The notes under the pieces: generated by a model
What the model saw: only the letters and a program-made list of their open reading frames with translations
What the model was told of the DNA's origin: nothing
Database searches by the model: none
Origin: an uncultured Clostridia bacterium
GTDB taxonomy: Bacteria; Bacillota; Clostridia; Christensenellales; Borkfalkiaceae
Direction: 5' to 3'
NCBI GenBank assembly: GCA_947174175.1
Contig: CAMWHW010000053.1
Span: 1 to 6,864 of the forward strand
Length of the DNA stretch: 6,864 nt
In this document: positions 1-6,743 of the stretch, piece after piece
Layout: each line of letters starts with the position of its first letter
Position numbering within the stretch: the stretch's first letter is position 1
Made by a program: the position numbers and the translations under genes

Positions 1-8
1 TTATATAT

Positions 9-806
9 CTATTTGGTAAGTTTTTTTTCTATAAGCGCAATTATGCCGTACATACCGCCCGCCAGCAGGCAGAGAATGAAGGTAGACGTCATAACCAAAT
101 CGAGCTTGAATACCTGACCGCCGTATACGATTAAGTACCCCAGACCAGCGCGCGAAGCGACGTATTCGCCCATAATCGAACCGATCCACGCCAGACCGAC
201 CGCGACCTTTAAGGTGTTGATAAGCGAGGGGAGAGACGCGGGGATAATCAGTTTGAAGAGTATCGCCTGCTTGCTTGCGCCCATTGCCCTCATAAGCGTC
301 AGCTTGGTCTTGTCGACCGACAGAAAGCCCGTAAGCGTGTTCATTATGCACACGATTATCGCAACCAGCACGGTCATAAAGATTATGGAGGTGTAGCCAG
401 TGCCTATCCATATGATAATCAGCGGACCCAGCGCAATTTTGGGCAGGGAGTTCAGAACGACTATATACGGCTCGAAAACCTTTCTCACGGCGTCGCTCAT
501 ATACAGCAGGACGGCTATCGAATAGCCCAGCACTACGGCGATTATGAAGCCTATCAGGGTTTCCAGAAGCGTTATGCCTATGTGCGAAAACAGCGTGCCG
601 TTTTTGTAAAGGTCGGCTATGGTTATGCACACGCGCGAGGGCGAGCTGGTTATAAACGCGTCGATTACTTTAAGCTGCGCAAGCAGTTCCCAAATGCCCA
701 AAACGGCAACGAGCAGCCCCACGCGAGCCAGATTTATGAATACGGCTTTGCGCCTTTTCTTTTTTAAGTAAAGGATATGCTCCTTTGAGTAGTTTGCGTT
801 TTTCAT
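9..806 (-). CDS. ABC importer permease (SsuC/TauC/ThiX-like)
   Basis: This 265-residue integral membrane protein is the channel-forming subunit of the importer encoded with the next two genes; as a family member it would act as a dimer in the cytoplasmic membrane. The N-terminus is basic (KKKRRK, residues 15-20). Hydrophobic segments lie at about 24-45, 76-103, 115-135, 137-158, 196-214 and 240-258, fitting the usual six spans of the BPD_transp_1 fold. The cytoplasmic EAA loop that docks on the ATPase is visible at about 173-193 (RAMGASKQAILF, then IIPASLP), with the conserved Gly176 and the Leu-Pro end. Length is normal for the family. It is the last gene of the cassette in view, 39 nt downstream of the ATPase gene. 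The ATG at 806 has a rather distant Shine-Dalgarno (AAGGAA at 819-824, 12 nt away), but no better in-frame start is present. An A8 run on the coding strand (21-28) lies near the stop codon. The transported substrate cannot be assigned. Confidence 0.93.
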   Translation of the reverse strand: MKNANYSKEHILYLKKKRRKAVFINLARVGLLVAVLGIWELLAQLKVIDAFITSSPSRVCITIADLYKNGTLFSHIGITLLETLIGFIIAVVLGYSIAVLLYMSDAVRKVFEPYIVVLNSLPKIALGPLIIIWIGTGYTSIIFMTVLVAIIVCIMNTLTGFLSVDKTKLTLMRAMGASKQAILFKLIIPASLPSLINTLKVAVGLAWIGSIMGEYVASRAGLGYLIVYGGQVFKLDLVMTSTFILCLLAGGMYGIIALIEKKLTK

Positions 807-845
807 AGGTAGAAATTATTCCTTTTATTGCATTATGCTCCTTTT

Positions 846-1574
846 TTACAGTCCGAGTTCGGAGCGTAAGACTTCGAACGTTTGCGAAAATTCGGGGCAC
901 TCGCGCCGCGATTTGGGGGTGTTGTCGCCGAAGTCTATAACGTGTTCGGCAACTACCGTCGCGGGGCGCGAGGAGAGCACGATTACCTTATCCGAAAGCG
1001 CGATTGCTTCCGACATGTCGTGGGTGACCAAGATGGCGGTCTTTTGCTCGCTCTTAATAATGCTCTGAACGTCGTCGCACACTTTCAGCCTGGTCTGGTA
1101 GTCGAGTGCGGAAAACGGTTCGTCCAGAAGCAGTATGTCGGGCTGTGCCGCAAGCGTGCGTATTAGCGCGACTCTCTGGCGCATACCGCCCGAAAGCTCG
1201 GTAGGCTTCTTCTTTAAAAAGTCCTTCAAGCCGTACTTTTCGGCAAGGCGCAGCGCGTTTTCACGCATTTCGGGAGTGTTGCGCTTTTTTACTTCCAGCG
1301 GCAGAAAAATGTTGGCTTCAACCGTGCGCCAGGGAAAGAGCGCGTCGCGTTGCAGCATATAGCCGAACTCCGCGTTTTCCCTTTCTATCTTTCCGTACGA
1401 GGGTTTTAAAAGTCCCGCAATCAGCGAAAGTATGGTGGTTTTGCCGCAGCCCGACGGACCTATAAGCGAGACGAAATCGCCGCGCTTTATCCCGAACGAC
1501 ATATGCTCTATTGCGTTGGTTTCGCCGTCCTTGGTGTGGTAGGTGTAACCTACGTCGTTAAACGATAGTATCAT
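846..1574 (-). CDS. ABC importer ATP-binding protein (SsuB/TauB/ThiZ-like)
   Basis: This 242-residue cytoplasmic ATPase powers the importer. All nucleotide-binding motifs are intact: Walker A GPSGCGKTT (39-47), Q-loop Gln75 in the family-typical context LQRDALFPWRTV, signature LSGGMRQR (127-134), Walker B ILLLDEP (147-153), D-loop SALD (155-158) and H-loop His185 in VTHDMSEA. The 'FPWRTV' after the Q-loop and 'THDMSEAIALSD' are characteristic of the nitrate/sulfonate/taurine transporter ATPases. The start ATG overlaps the stop of the upstream substrate-binding gene in an ATGA junction (1571-1574), so the two are probably translationally coupled; only a weak AAGAAG precedes it. The gene ends in TAA at 846-848, and a strong AAGGAG follows in the gap before the permease. 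No missing residues or frame problems are seen. Its specificity is set by the partner subunits and is unknown. Confidence 0.95.
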   Translation of the reverse strand: MILSFNDVGYTYHTKDGETNAIEHMSFGIKRGDFVSLIGPSGCGKTTILSLIAGLLKPSYGKIERENAEFGYMLQRDALFPWRTVEANIFLPLEVKKRNTPEMRENALRLAEKYGLKDFLKKKPTELSGGMRQRVALIRTLAAQPDILLLDEPFSALDYQTRLKVCDDVQSIIKSEQKTAILVTHDMSEAIALSDKVIVLSSRPATVVAEHVIDFGDNTPKSRRECPEFSQTFEVLRSELGL

Positions 1575-2566
1575 GCGTACACTTCTTGATAAATTTCGTG
1601 CGCTCTTTCGGTGAGCACTATGTCCGCAAAGGATACGCGCTTTTCAAGCTCGCCCGCGTTCTCGATAATGTCCTGCAAGCGGTTGAAGCGGCTTTCGGTC
1701 ATAGCCATATCCTTTACCCAGGTGTTGATTGCCTTGTAGTTTGCAAGCGATGTGGTAATGCTTTCCTTGCTCGTGTTGTCGAAGTATTTTACAAGTTTGT
1801 CGGCAACCGTTGCGGTGTCGTTTTCGTAAATGTATTTGGTCGCTTTGGTAACCGAACGCAGTATTGCGTCGACCTTATCTTTTTCGTTTTCGATAAAGCT
1901 CTGTTTAGCCATAAAGCAGGTGTAGGGCACTTCGCCGCCGGCGGGACCTACGGGCGCAACTATATAGCCGTTACCCGCCTTCTGGTATTCGGAGGCGCCC
2001 GGTTCGAACATGGTCACGTAGTCGCCTATGCCGTTTAAGAATGCGGCGGTCATGGAATCGAACTGCACGTCGGTTATAAAGTTGGCGTTTACGCCGTTTT
2101 CCTTGCAGACGTACTGGAAGGTCATAAAGGGAACGCCGCCGGGTCTGCCCGCAAGAACGTTTTTGCCTTCCAGGTCAGTCCACTTGAAGTCGGGCTCGGC
2201 TTTTCTGCCTACGAGGAAGCTTCCGTCGCAGTTGGTCATCTGTCCGAAGACCTTGGGCGCGTCGCCGCTGCCGCCCAGATAAGTATATATGACCGCTTCG
2301 GGTCCGCAGAAGCCTACGTCCGCCGAGCCGTGAAGCACGGCAGCCATGGTTTTATCCGCGCCGCCGCCGTTGGTGAGTTCTATCTTGTAGCCCTCGTCCT
2401 TAAAGTAGCCTAACGCGTCGGCTAAGTACAACGGTGCGTAGAACACCGAATGGGTTACTTCGTTGATTTTAATGACTTTGCTGTCCTTGTTGCAGGCGGC
2501 AAGCGTAACGGGCAAACCGAGCGCAAAAACCGCCGCACACAGTAAACTTAAAATTTTCTTTTTCAA
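1571..2566 (-). CDS. ABC importer substrate-binding lipoprotein, NMT1/THI5-like family
   Basis: This 331-residue extracytoplasmic solute receptor delivers ligand to the permease. The start is taken as a TTG at 2566, preceded at 6 nt by GAGGAG (2573-2578). From it the protein begins KKKILSLL, a short basic and hydrophobic signal peptide ending in a lipobox LAAC, so the mature lipoprotein would begin at Cys25. A longer reading from 2626 would add 20 residues before the signal peptide and read through the presumed promoter, so it is rejected. The mature part has features of the NMT1/SsuA-like type 2 periplasmic-binding fold: HSVFYAPLYLADALGYFKDEG (from 39), NGGGADKTMAAV (66-77), HGSADVGFCGPEA (79-91) and DLEGKNVLAGRPGG (131-144). 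It is first in the operon, with a 4-nt overlap into the ATPase gene. Family members bind nitrate, sulfonates, taurine or pyrimidine precursors of thiamine. No thiamine, riboflavin or sulfonate-utilisation gene is nearby, so the ligand is unassigned. Confidence 0.9.
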   Translation of the reverse strand: MKKKILSLLCAAVFALGLPVTLAACNKDSKVIKINEVTHSVFYAPLYLADALGYFKDEGYKIELTNGGGADKTMAAVLHGSADVGFCGPEAVIYTYLGGSGDAPKVFGQMTNCDGSFLVGRKAEPDFKWTDLEGKNVLAGRPGGVPFMTFQYVCKENGVNANFITDVQFDSMTAAFLNGIGDYVTMFEPGASEYQKAGNGYIVAPVGPAGGEVPYTCFMAKQSFIENEKDKVDAILRSVTKATKYIYENDTATVADKLVKYFDNTSKESITTSLANYKAINTWVKDMAMTESRFNRLQDIIENAGELEKRVSFADIVLTERAHEIYQEVYA

Positions 2567-2572
2567 TTTTGA

Positions 2573-2578
2573 CTCCTC
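2573..2578 (-). promoter_or_regulatory. Ribosome-binding site fixing the TTG start of the substrate-binding protein
   Basis: The minus strand reads GAGGAG, then TCAAAA, then TTG AAA AAG AAA. This strong Shine-Dalgarno at 6-nt spacing marks the TTG at 2566 as the start, and the reading frame from there begins exactly with a lipoprotein signal peptide. Confidence 0.85.
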
Positions 2579-2595
2579 AAAAAATTTGATAATAC

Positions 2596-2626
2596 ATTTT
2601 ATGCCCGCCCGCGCATCATTTGACAA
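2596..2626 (-). promoter_or_regulatory. Candidate promoter of the ABC importer operon
   Basis: On the minus strand TTGTCA (2621-2626) and TAAAAT (2596-2601) are separated by 19 nt, longer than the optimum. The predicted start near 2589 gives a leader of about 23 nt. A second possible -10, TATTAT (2589-2594), lacks a good -35. The -35 hexamer is superimposed on that of the rightward valS promoter. The GC-rich spacer (2602-2614) is unusual. The leader is too short for a TPP or other riboswitch. This is a motif call only. Confidence 0.4.
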
Positions 2627-2649
2627 TTGACGGAGCTTTGATTTATAAT
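2620..2649 (+). promoter_or_regulatory. Promoter of valS (TTGACA-N18-TATAAT)
   Basis: A perfect -35 hexamer TTGACA (2620-2625) and a perfect -10 TATAAT (2644-2649) are spaced by 18 nt. Transcription would start near 2656, leaving a leader of only about 30 nt before the valS ATG at 2686. That excludes a T-box leader, which in Firmicutes often controls aminoacyl-tRNA synthetase genes. A second TTGAC (2627-2631) repeats the -35 core 7 nt downstream but is wrongly spaced to serve the same -10. Confidence 0.8.
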
Positions 2650-2673
2650 AAAAAGGAATATTTTTTAACGGTC

Positions 2674-2680
2674 GGGAGAG
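2674..2680 (+). promoter_or_regulatory. Ribosome-binding site of valS
   Basis: GGGAGAG precedes the ATG at 2686 with a spacing of 5-7 nt depending on alignment. It supports the 2686 start against an in-frame TTG at 2620, which is itself the -35 element and so cannot be translated from this promoter. Confidence 0.7.
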
Positions 2681-2685
2681 ACGAA

Positions 2686-5304
2686 ATGGAAAAGACCTAC
2701 AACCCCAAAGAGTTTGAAGACAGACTGTATAAGGACTGGGAGCAAAGCGGCTATTTCAAGGCCGTGCGCGACGACGAAAAGGTGCCTTTCACTGTAATGA
2801 TGCCGCCCCCCAACGTCACGGGTCAGCTGCATATGGGTCACGCCGTGGACGAAACCATGCAGGACACCATTATCCGCTTCAAGCGTATGCAGGGTTATTG
2901 CGCCCTTTGGCTGCCCGGCACCGACCACGCGGCTATCGCAACCGAGGTAAAGGTTGCGCAGGACCTTGAAAAACGCGGCATAAGCAAGGACGATTTGTCG
3001 CGCGAGGAGTTCTTGGACTACTGCTGGGAGTGGAAGAACAAGTACGGCGAAAGGATAGTCAACCAGCTTAAAAAGCTCGGCTCGTCCTGCGACTGGTCGC
3101 GCCTTGCCTTCACCATGGACGAAAAGTGCTCCAAGGCGGTAAGGGAGGCTTTCGTCAACCTGTATGACAAGGGGCTTATATACCGCGGCTCGCGCCTTAT
3201 CAACTGGTGCCCGGGGTGCAGAACGGCAATTTCCGACGCGGAAGTCGAATACGCGGAAGAGAGCTCTTTCCTTTGGCATATCAAGTACTTTCTGGAAGGT
3301 TCGGACAGCGAGGGGCTGGTGGTTGCGACAACCCGTCCCGAAACCATGTTCGGTGATACTGCGGTAGCGGTAAACCCCGCCGACCCCAGGTATAAAAAGT
3401 TTATCGGCAAGAACGTAGTTCTGCCCATTATAAACAAGCCCATTCCCGTAGTAGGCGACAAGCACGCGGATATGACCTTCGGCACGGGCTGCGTTAAGAT
3501 TACCCCCGCGCACGACCCCAACGACTTCGAGGTCGGATTAAGACACAACCTGGAAAGCGTTACCGTTATGAACGAGGACGGCACCATGAACGCGTTTGCG
3601 GGCAAGTACGAGGGTATGGACAGATACGCATGCCGCAAGGCCGTGGTGGAGGAGCTTAAAGCTCTCGGCAACCTCGTAGAAATAAAGCCGCACGCGCACA
3701 ACGTGGGGCACTGCTACCGCTGCAATACGGCGGTTGAGCCCAGAATATCCAAGCAGTGGTTCGTCAAGATGGATTCGCTTGCAAAGCCTGCGATTAGCGC
3801 GGTCAACGACAAAAAGATAACCTTCGTTCCCGAAAGGTTTGCAAAGATATATTACAACTGGATGGACAACGTCAAGGACTGGTGCATATCCCGTCAGCTG
3901 TGGTGGGGACACCGCATACCCGTGTGGTACTGCCCCGACTGCGGCGCGGAAATATGCGTGAAGGAAGACCCGAAAAAATGTCCCGAGTGCGGCGGCAAAA
4001 ACTTGAAGCAGGACGAGGACGTTCTGGATACGTGGTTCTCCTCCGCGCTGTGGCCGTTCTCTACGCTGGGCTATCCCGACGACACTTCCGACCTTGAATA
4101 TTTCTATCCCACCGACGTGTTGGTAACCGGCTACGACATAATTTTCTTCTGGGTTGCCAGAATGATTTTTTCGGGCTTGGAGCATATGCGCAAGGTGCCC
4201 TTCCGCGACGTTCTCATTCACGGACTGGTGCGCGACGAGCAGGGGCGCAAGATGTCCAAATCTCTCGGCAACGGCGTGGACCCTCTGGAGGTAATCGAAA
4301 AGTACGGCGCGGACTCGCTGCGCTTCTCGCTGTTGCAGGGCGTTGCTCCCGGCAACGATATGCGCTATTCGGACGCAAAGGTGGAAGCGTGCCGCAACTT
4401 TATGAACAAGATATGGAACGCAAGCCGCTATGTCATAATGAACTGCGAGGGCAGAAAGATTAAGCCAGTGACCGAGGTCAAGCTGACCTCCGCGGACAAG
4501 TGGATAATTTCGCGTTTGCAGGCGGTTATCAGGGACGTAACCCTTTCCCTGAACAAGTTCGAGCTGGGCATTGCCTGCCAGTTGTTGTACGACTTTACGT
4601 GGTCGGACTTCTGCGACTGGTATATAGAGCTGACCAAGTCCGCCCTTCATTCGGACGACGAGGATAAAAAGGACAACGCTGTGTCCGTGCTGCTGTTCGT
4701 GCTTGAAAACACGCTCAGACTTCTGCACCCGTTCGTGCCCTTCATAACCGACGAAATTTACCGTTCGCTGCCCAATACCAAGGGGTCAATCATGGTTGCG
4801 GACTATCCCAGATACAATTCCAAGCTCGCCTATAATAAGGAGGCGGTTGCTTTCGGCGGCGTAATGGAGATTATAAAAGCCATAAGGGAAGTCAAGGTCG
4901 AAACGGGCTGCGCACCCTCCAAAAAGGTCAGCGTTTATATGCTCAGCGAAGCGAAGCGCTTAATCTCGGCAAACGCGGACTGCATTGCCAAGCTTGCGGG
5001 CGCGGCGTACGTTAAGTGCATTTCCTCCAAGGAAGAGGCGGAGGAAAAGTCGGTTGCCAAGGTAACCAGCGTAGGCACTTTGTACATTCCTCTTGGCGAG
5101 CTTGTAGACGCCGAAAAGGAGCGCGAGAGGCTGAACAACGAGCTTGACAGAATTATGAACGAAATACGCAGGGCGGACGGCAAGCTGAACAACCAGGGCT
5201 TTATTGCAAAGGCGCCCAAACAGCTGGTCGAGGCGGAGCGCGCAAAGCTGAACACGTTCGTGGAAATGCGCGAAAAAATTCTGGAACAGCTCAAAAATTT
5301 GTAA
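2686..5304 (+). CDS. valS: Valyl-tRNA synthetase (EC 6.1.1.9)
   Basis: This cytoplasmic enzyme charges tRNA-Val with valine using ATP and hydrolyses mischarged threonyl-tRNA-Val. Its 872 residues are close to the roughly 880 typical of Firmicutes. Visible are the N-terminal PPPNVTGQLHMGHA (40-53) with the class I HIGH-type motif HMGH (49-52), the editing (CP1) domain with TTRPET (215-220) and the GTGCVKITPAHDPNDFEVG block (266-284), and the ATP-binding KMSKS loop (522-526) in GRKMSKSLGNGVDP. These are followed by the helical anticodon-binding domain with DFCDWYIE (641-648) and HPFVPFITDEIY (681-692), and a charged C-terminal coiled coil (about 805-872), the tRNA-binding arm of ValRS. Cys pairs at 175/178, 343/346, 416/419 and 432/435 fit structural zinc-binding knuckles. 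The ATG at 2686 is chosen because upstream codons overlap the promoter. The gene is intact. It lies 35 nt upstream of the MBL-fold gene on the same strand, with no terminator between, so co-transcription is likely. Confidence 0.98.
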   Translation: MEKTYNPKEFEDRLYKDWEQSGYFKAVRDDEKVPFTVMMPPPNVTGQLHMGHAVDETMQDTIIRFKRMQGYCALWLPGTDHAAIATEVKVAQDLEKRGISKDDLSREEFLDYCWEWKNKYGERIVNQLKKLGSSCDWSRLAFTMDEKCSKAVREAFVNLYDKGLIYRGSRLINWCPGCRTAISDAEVEYAEESSFLWHIKYFLEGSDSEGLVVATTRPETMFGDTAVAVNPADPRYKKFIGKNVVLPIINKPIPVVGDKHADMTFGTGCVKITPAHDPNDFEVGLRHNLESVTVMNEDGTMNAFAGKYEGMDRYACRKAVVEELKALGNLVEIKPHAHNVGHCYRCNTAVEPRISKQWFVKMDSLAKPAISAVNDKKITFVPERFAKIYYNWMDNVKDWCISRQLWWGHRIPVWYCPDCGAEICVKEDPKKCPECGGKNLKQDEDVLDTWFSSALWPFSTLGYPDDTSDLEYFYPTDVLVTGYDIIFFWVARMIFSGLEHMRKVPFRDVLIHGLVRDEQGRKMSKSLGNGVDPLEVIEKYGADSLRFSLLQGVAPGNDMRYSDAKVEACRNFMNKIWNASRYVIMNCEGRKIKPVTEVKLTSADKWIISRLQAVIRDVTLSLNKFELGIACQLLYDFTWSDFCDWYIELTKSALHSDDEDKKDNAVSVLLFVLENTLRLLHPFVPFITDEIYRSLPNTKGSIMVADYPRYNSKLAYNKEAVAFGGVMEIIKAIREVKVETGCAPSKKVSVYMLSEAKRLISANADCIAKLAGAAYVKCISSKEEAEEKSVAKVTSVGTLYIPLGELVDAEKERERLNNELDRIMNEIRRADGKLNNQGFIAKAPKQLVEAERAKLNTFVEMREKILEQLKNL

Positions 5305-5313
5305 TTGCGATAA

Positions 5314-5319
5314 TATAAT
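5314..5319 (+). promoter_or_regulatory. Isolated TATAAT before the MBL-fold gene (possible internal promoter)
   Basis: A consensus -10 hexamer lies in the 35-nt gap after valS, but the sequence 17 nt upstream (TCAAAA, 5291-5296) is a poor -35 and there is no TGn extension. It could give weak independent transcription of the downstream gene. Chance in AT-rich spacer DNA is at least as likely. Confidence 0.2.
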
Positions 5320-5339
5320 ACGAAAGCGGAGTTTAAAGA

Positions 5340-6608
5340 ATGGCAGCTAAAAAGAGTTCTTCCAAAAAGGCGCAGAAGCAAGCCGTAAAGTATGCAAAAC
5401 AGCACAAAAAGGCAGTGGCGATTTTCGTCTGCGTGGTGCTGATAATCATAATTGCGGCGGTACTTTTCATATATCTTTTCAAGCCCGAAATTTTTGACAG
5501 GGCGCTTAAAGAATATAACGACTACGTGAGTCAGCTGTATAACGACAGTCCCGACGACGACGCAGAAAACGTTTCCGCAAAGCTGCCCAACGAAATTCAA
5601 TCGGGCGATCTGGACAGCATTTCGACTTCCGAATTTTCCATTCACTTTTTAGAGCTGGGCAACAAGTATGCGGGCGACTGCACGCTTATTAAGTGCGGCA
5701 ATACCGAGGTGCTTATTGACGCGGGCTCGCGCACTAACAGTGCGACCACCATAAGCGCGTACGTTGACAGATACTGTACTGACGGCAAGCTTGAATATGT
5801 GATTGCAACGCACGCCCACCAGGACCACATTGCGGGCTTCGTTGGCAAGGGCTCGGGTGACAGTAAGACGGGTATATTGTATAAATACGAAGTCGGTACG
5901 GTAATTCAGTTTGCGGGGCACAACACCGACAGCGGCATTTACAAGTCCTACGTTAACGCCGTAACGTACGCCCAGAGTAAGGGCGCGGCGGTTTATACCG
6001 CGTTGCAGTGCTGGAACAATGCGGACGGCGCAAAGAGGTCGTATGATTTAGCGGGCGACGGGTCGCTTACGCTCAACGTTTTGTATAATTATTATTACGA
6101 ACACGAAACGGACGACGAAAACGATTACTCCGTGTGCGTGCTTTTGTCGCATACGGCGGAAGGTAGCACGTCGCACTATCTGTTTACGGGCGACCTGGAA
6201 GGCAAGGGAGAGGGCTACCTCGTTGACAAAAACGACCTTCCGCAGGTGGAGCTTTTCAAGGGTGGTCACCACGGAAGCAAGACGAGCTCCACCGACAAGC
6301 TGCTTGCAAAGATTAAACCTAAGAACGTTGCGGTATGCTGCTGTGCGGGCGCAACCGAATATACTTCCAACCACGACAACACTTTCCCCACGCAGGCGTT
6401 TATTGACAGAATTTCAAAGTATACGGCAAACGTTTATCTGACTTCGCTTTGCGTTGATTACAAGGGCGGAAAGTTTGAATCGTTCAACGGCGACATAGTT
6501 TTTTATATGAGCGATAAAAAGCTTTCGCTGTGGTGTTCCAACAACGCAACGCTGTTAAAAGATACCGAATGGTTTAAAAATAACCGAAAAGCGGGCGCGT
6601 GGCAGTAA
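5340..6608 (+). CDS. Membrane-anchored metallo-beta-lactamase-fold hydrolase, ComEC C-terminal-domain-like
   Basis: This 422-residue protein has a lysine-rich N-terminus (1-24), one strong transmembrane segment (about 25-47, with an IIII run), an acidic linker (about 60-95) and a C-terminal MBL-fold domain (about 98-392). By the positive-inside rule the domain should face outside the cell. Metal-site motifs are present: IDAGS (126-130), the zinc motif HAHQDH (158-163), TGDLE (283-287, Asp285) and FKGGHHGSKTSS (306-317). The last resembles the HHGS..SS signature of the ComEC/Rec2 MBL domain, which in competence proteins is linked to DNA uptake or nuclease function. Here the channel domain and OB-fold of full ComEC are absent, so it is a stand-alone hydrolase. 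A Cys triplet (333-335) sits in the following strand. The ATG has GGAG (5328-5331) 8 nt upstream and lies 35 nt after valS. The substrate could be nucleic acid, a phosphodiester or something else; no specific role can be assigned. Confidence 0.88.
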   Translation: MAAKKSSSKKAQKQAVKYAKQHKKAVAIFVCVVLIIIIAAVLFIYLFKPEIFDRALKEYNDYVSQLYNDSPDDDAENVSAKLPNEIQSGDLDSISTSEFSIHFLELGNKYAGDCTLIKCGNTEVLIDAGSRTNSATTISAYVDRYCTDGKLEYVIATHAHQDHIAGFVGKGSGDSKTGILYKYEVGTVIQFAGHNTDSGIYKSYVNAVTYAQSKGAAVYTALQCWNNADGAKRSYDLAGDGSLTLNVLYNYYYEHETDDENDYSVCVLLSHTAEGSTSHYLFTGDLEGKGEGYLVDKNDLPQVELFKGGHHGSKTSSTDKLLAKIKPKNVAVCCCAGATEYTSNHDNTFPTQAFIDRISKYTANVYLTSLCVDYKGGKFESFNGDIVFYMSDKKLSLWCSNNATLLKDTEWFKNNRKAGAWQ

Positions 6609-6610
6609 CT

Positions 6611-6632
6611 AAACCACAACATATTGTGTTTT
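6611..6632 (+). terminator. Weak candidate terminator or small inverted repeat after the MBL-fold gene
   Basis: CACAA (6615-6619) and TTGTG (6624-6628) pair around a 4-nt loop, and three A-T pairs extend the stem past one mismatch. TTTTGTG follows. The stem is short and the U-run poor, so this may be an inefficient terminator, an operator-like repeat or chance. Confidence 0.25.
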
Positions 6633-6675
6633 GTGTAAAATTTAGCACTATTTTTAAAAATTTTGTCGAAAGGTA

Positions 6676-6704
6676 TTGAAATTTTATAAAACCTGTGATA
6701 TAAT
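6676..6704 (+). promoter_or_regulatory. Strong promoter of the gene at the right edge
   Basis: TTGAAA (6676-6681) is followed 17 nt later by a perfect TATAAT (6699-6704), and TGA directly before it makes an extended -10. Just upstream of the -35 an A/T-only stretch including TTTTTAAAAATTTT (6651-6664) could act as an UP element. The start should lie near 6711, giving a leader of about 33 nt. Confidence 0.8.
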
Positions 6705-6730
6705 TCCGACACTCAAAGTATTTGTTACGT

Positions 6731-6736
6731 AAGGAG
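6731..6736 (+). promoter_or_regulatory. Ribosome-binding site of the right-edge gene
   Basis: AAGGAG stands 7 nt before the ATG at 6744. With the strong promoter upstream, this shows that translation really starts here even though the frame is interrupted soon afterwards. Confidence 0.8.
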
Positions 6737-6743
6737 AAATATT

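Noticed and set aside
1586..2038. 150-codon open frame on the plus strand inside the substrate-binding protein gene
   Set aside because: It is antisense to a well-supported family protein and its translation has no domain-like pattern.
2567..2685. T-box, TPP or other riboswitch in the divergent intergenic region
   Set aside because: Both predicted leaders are about 20-30 nt, too short for these elements, and no T-box or thi-box core was seen.
2665..3513. 282-codon open frame on the minus strand over the valS start
   Set aside because: It runs over the valS 5' region and its ribosome-binding site, shows no recognisable motifs, and is explained as an antisense shadow.
3538..4728. 396-codon open frame on the minus strand antisense to valS
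   Set aside because: It lies wholly within the unambiguous valS coding sequence, its translation has no recognisable domain, and it reflects the third-position GC bias of valS.
5305..5339. Terminator between valS and the MBL-fold gene
   Set aside because: The 35-nt gap is AT-rich with no inverted repeat or T-run; it contains only a ribosome-binding site and an isolated TATAAT.
4935..5645. 236-codon open frame on the minus strand spanning the valS/MBL junction
   Set aside because: It covers two real genes on the opposite strand; its Ser/Phe-rich translation is typical of reverse-complement coding sequence.
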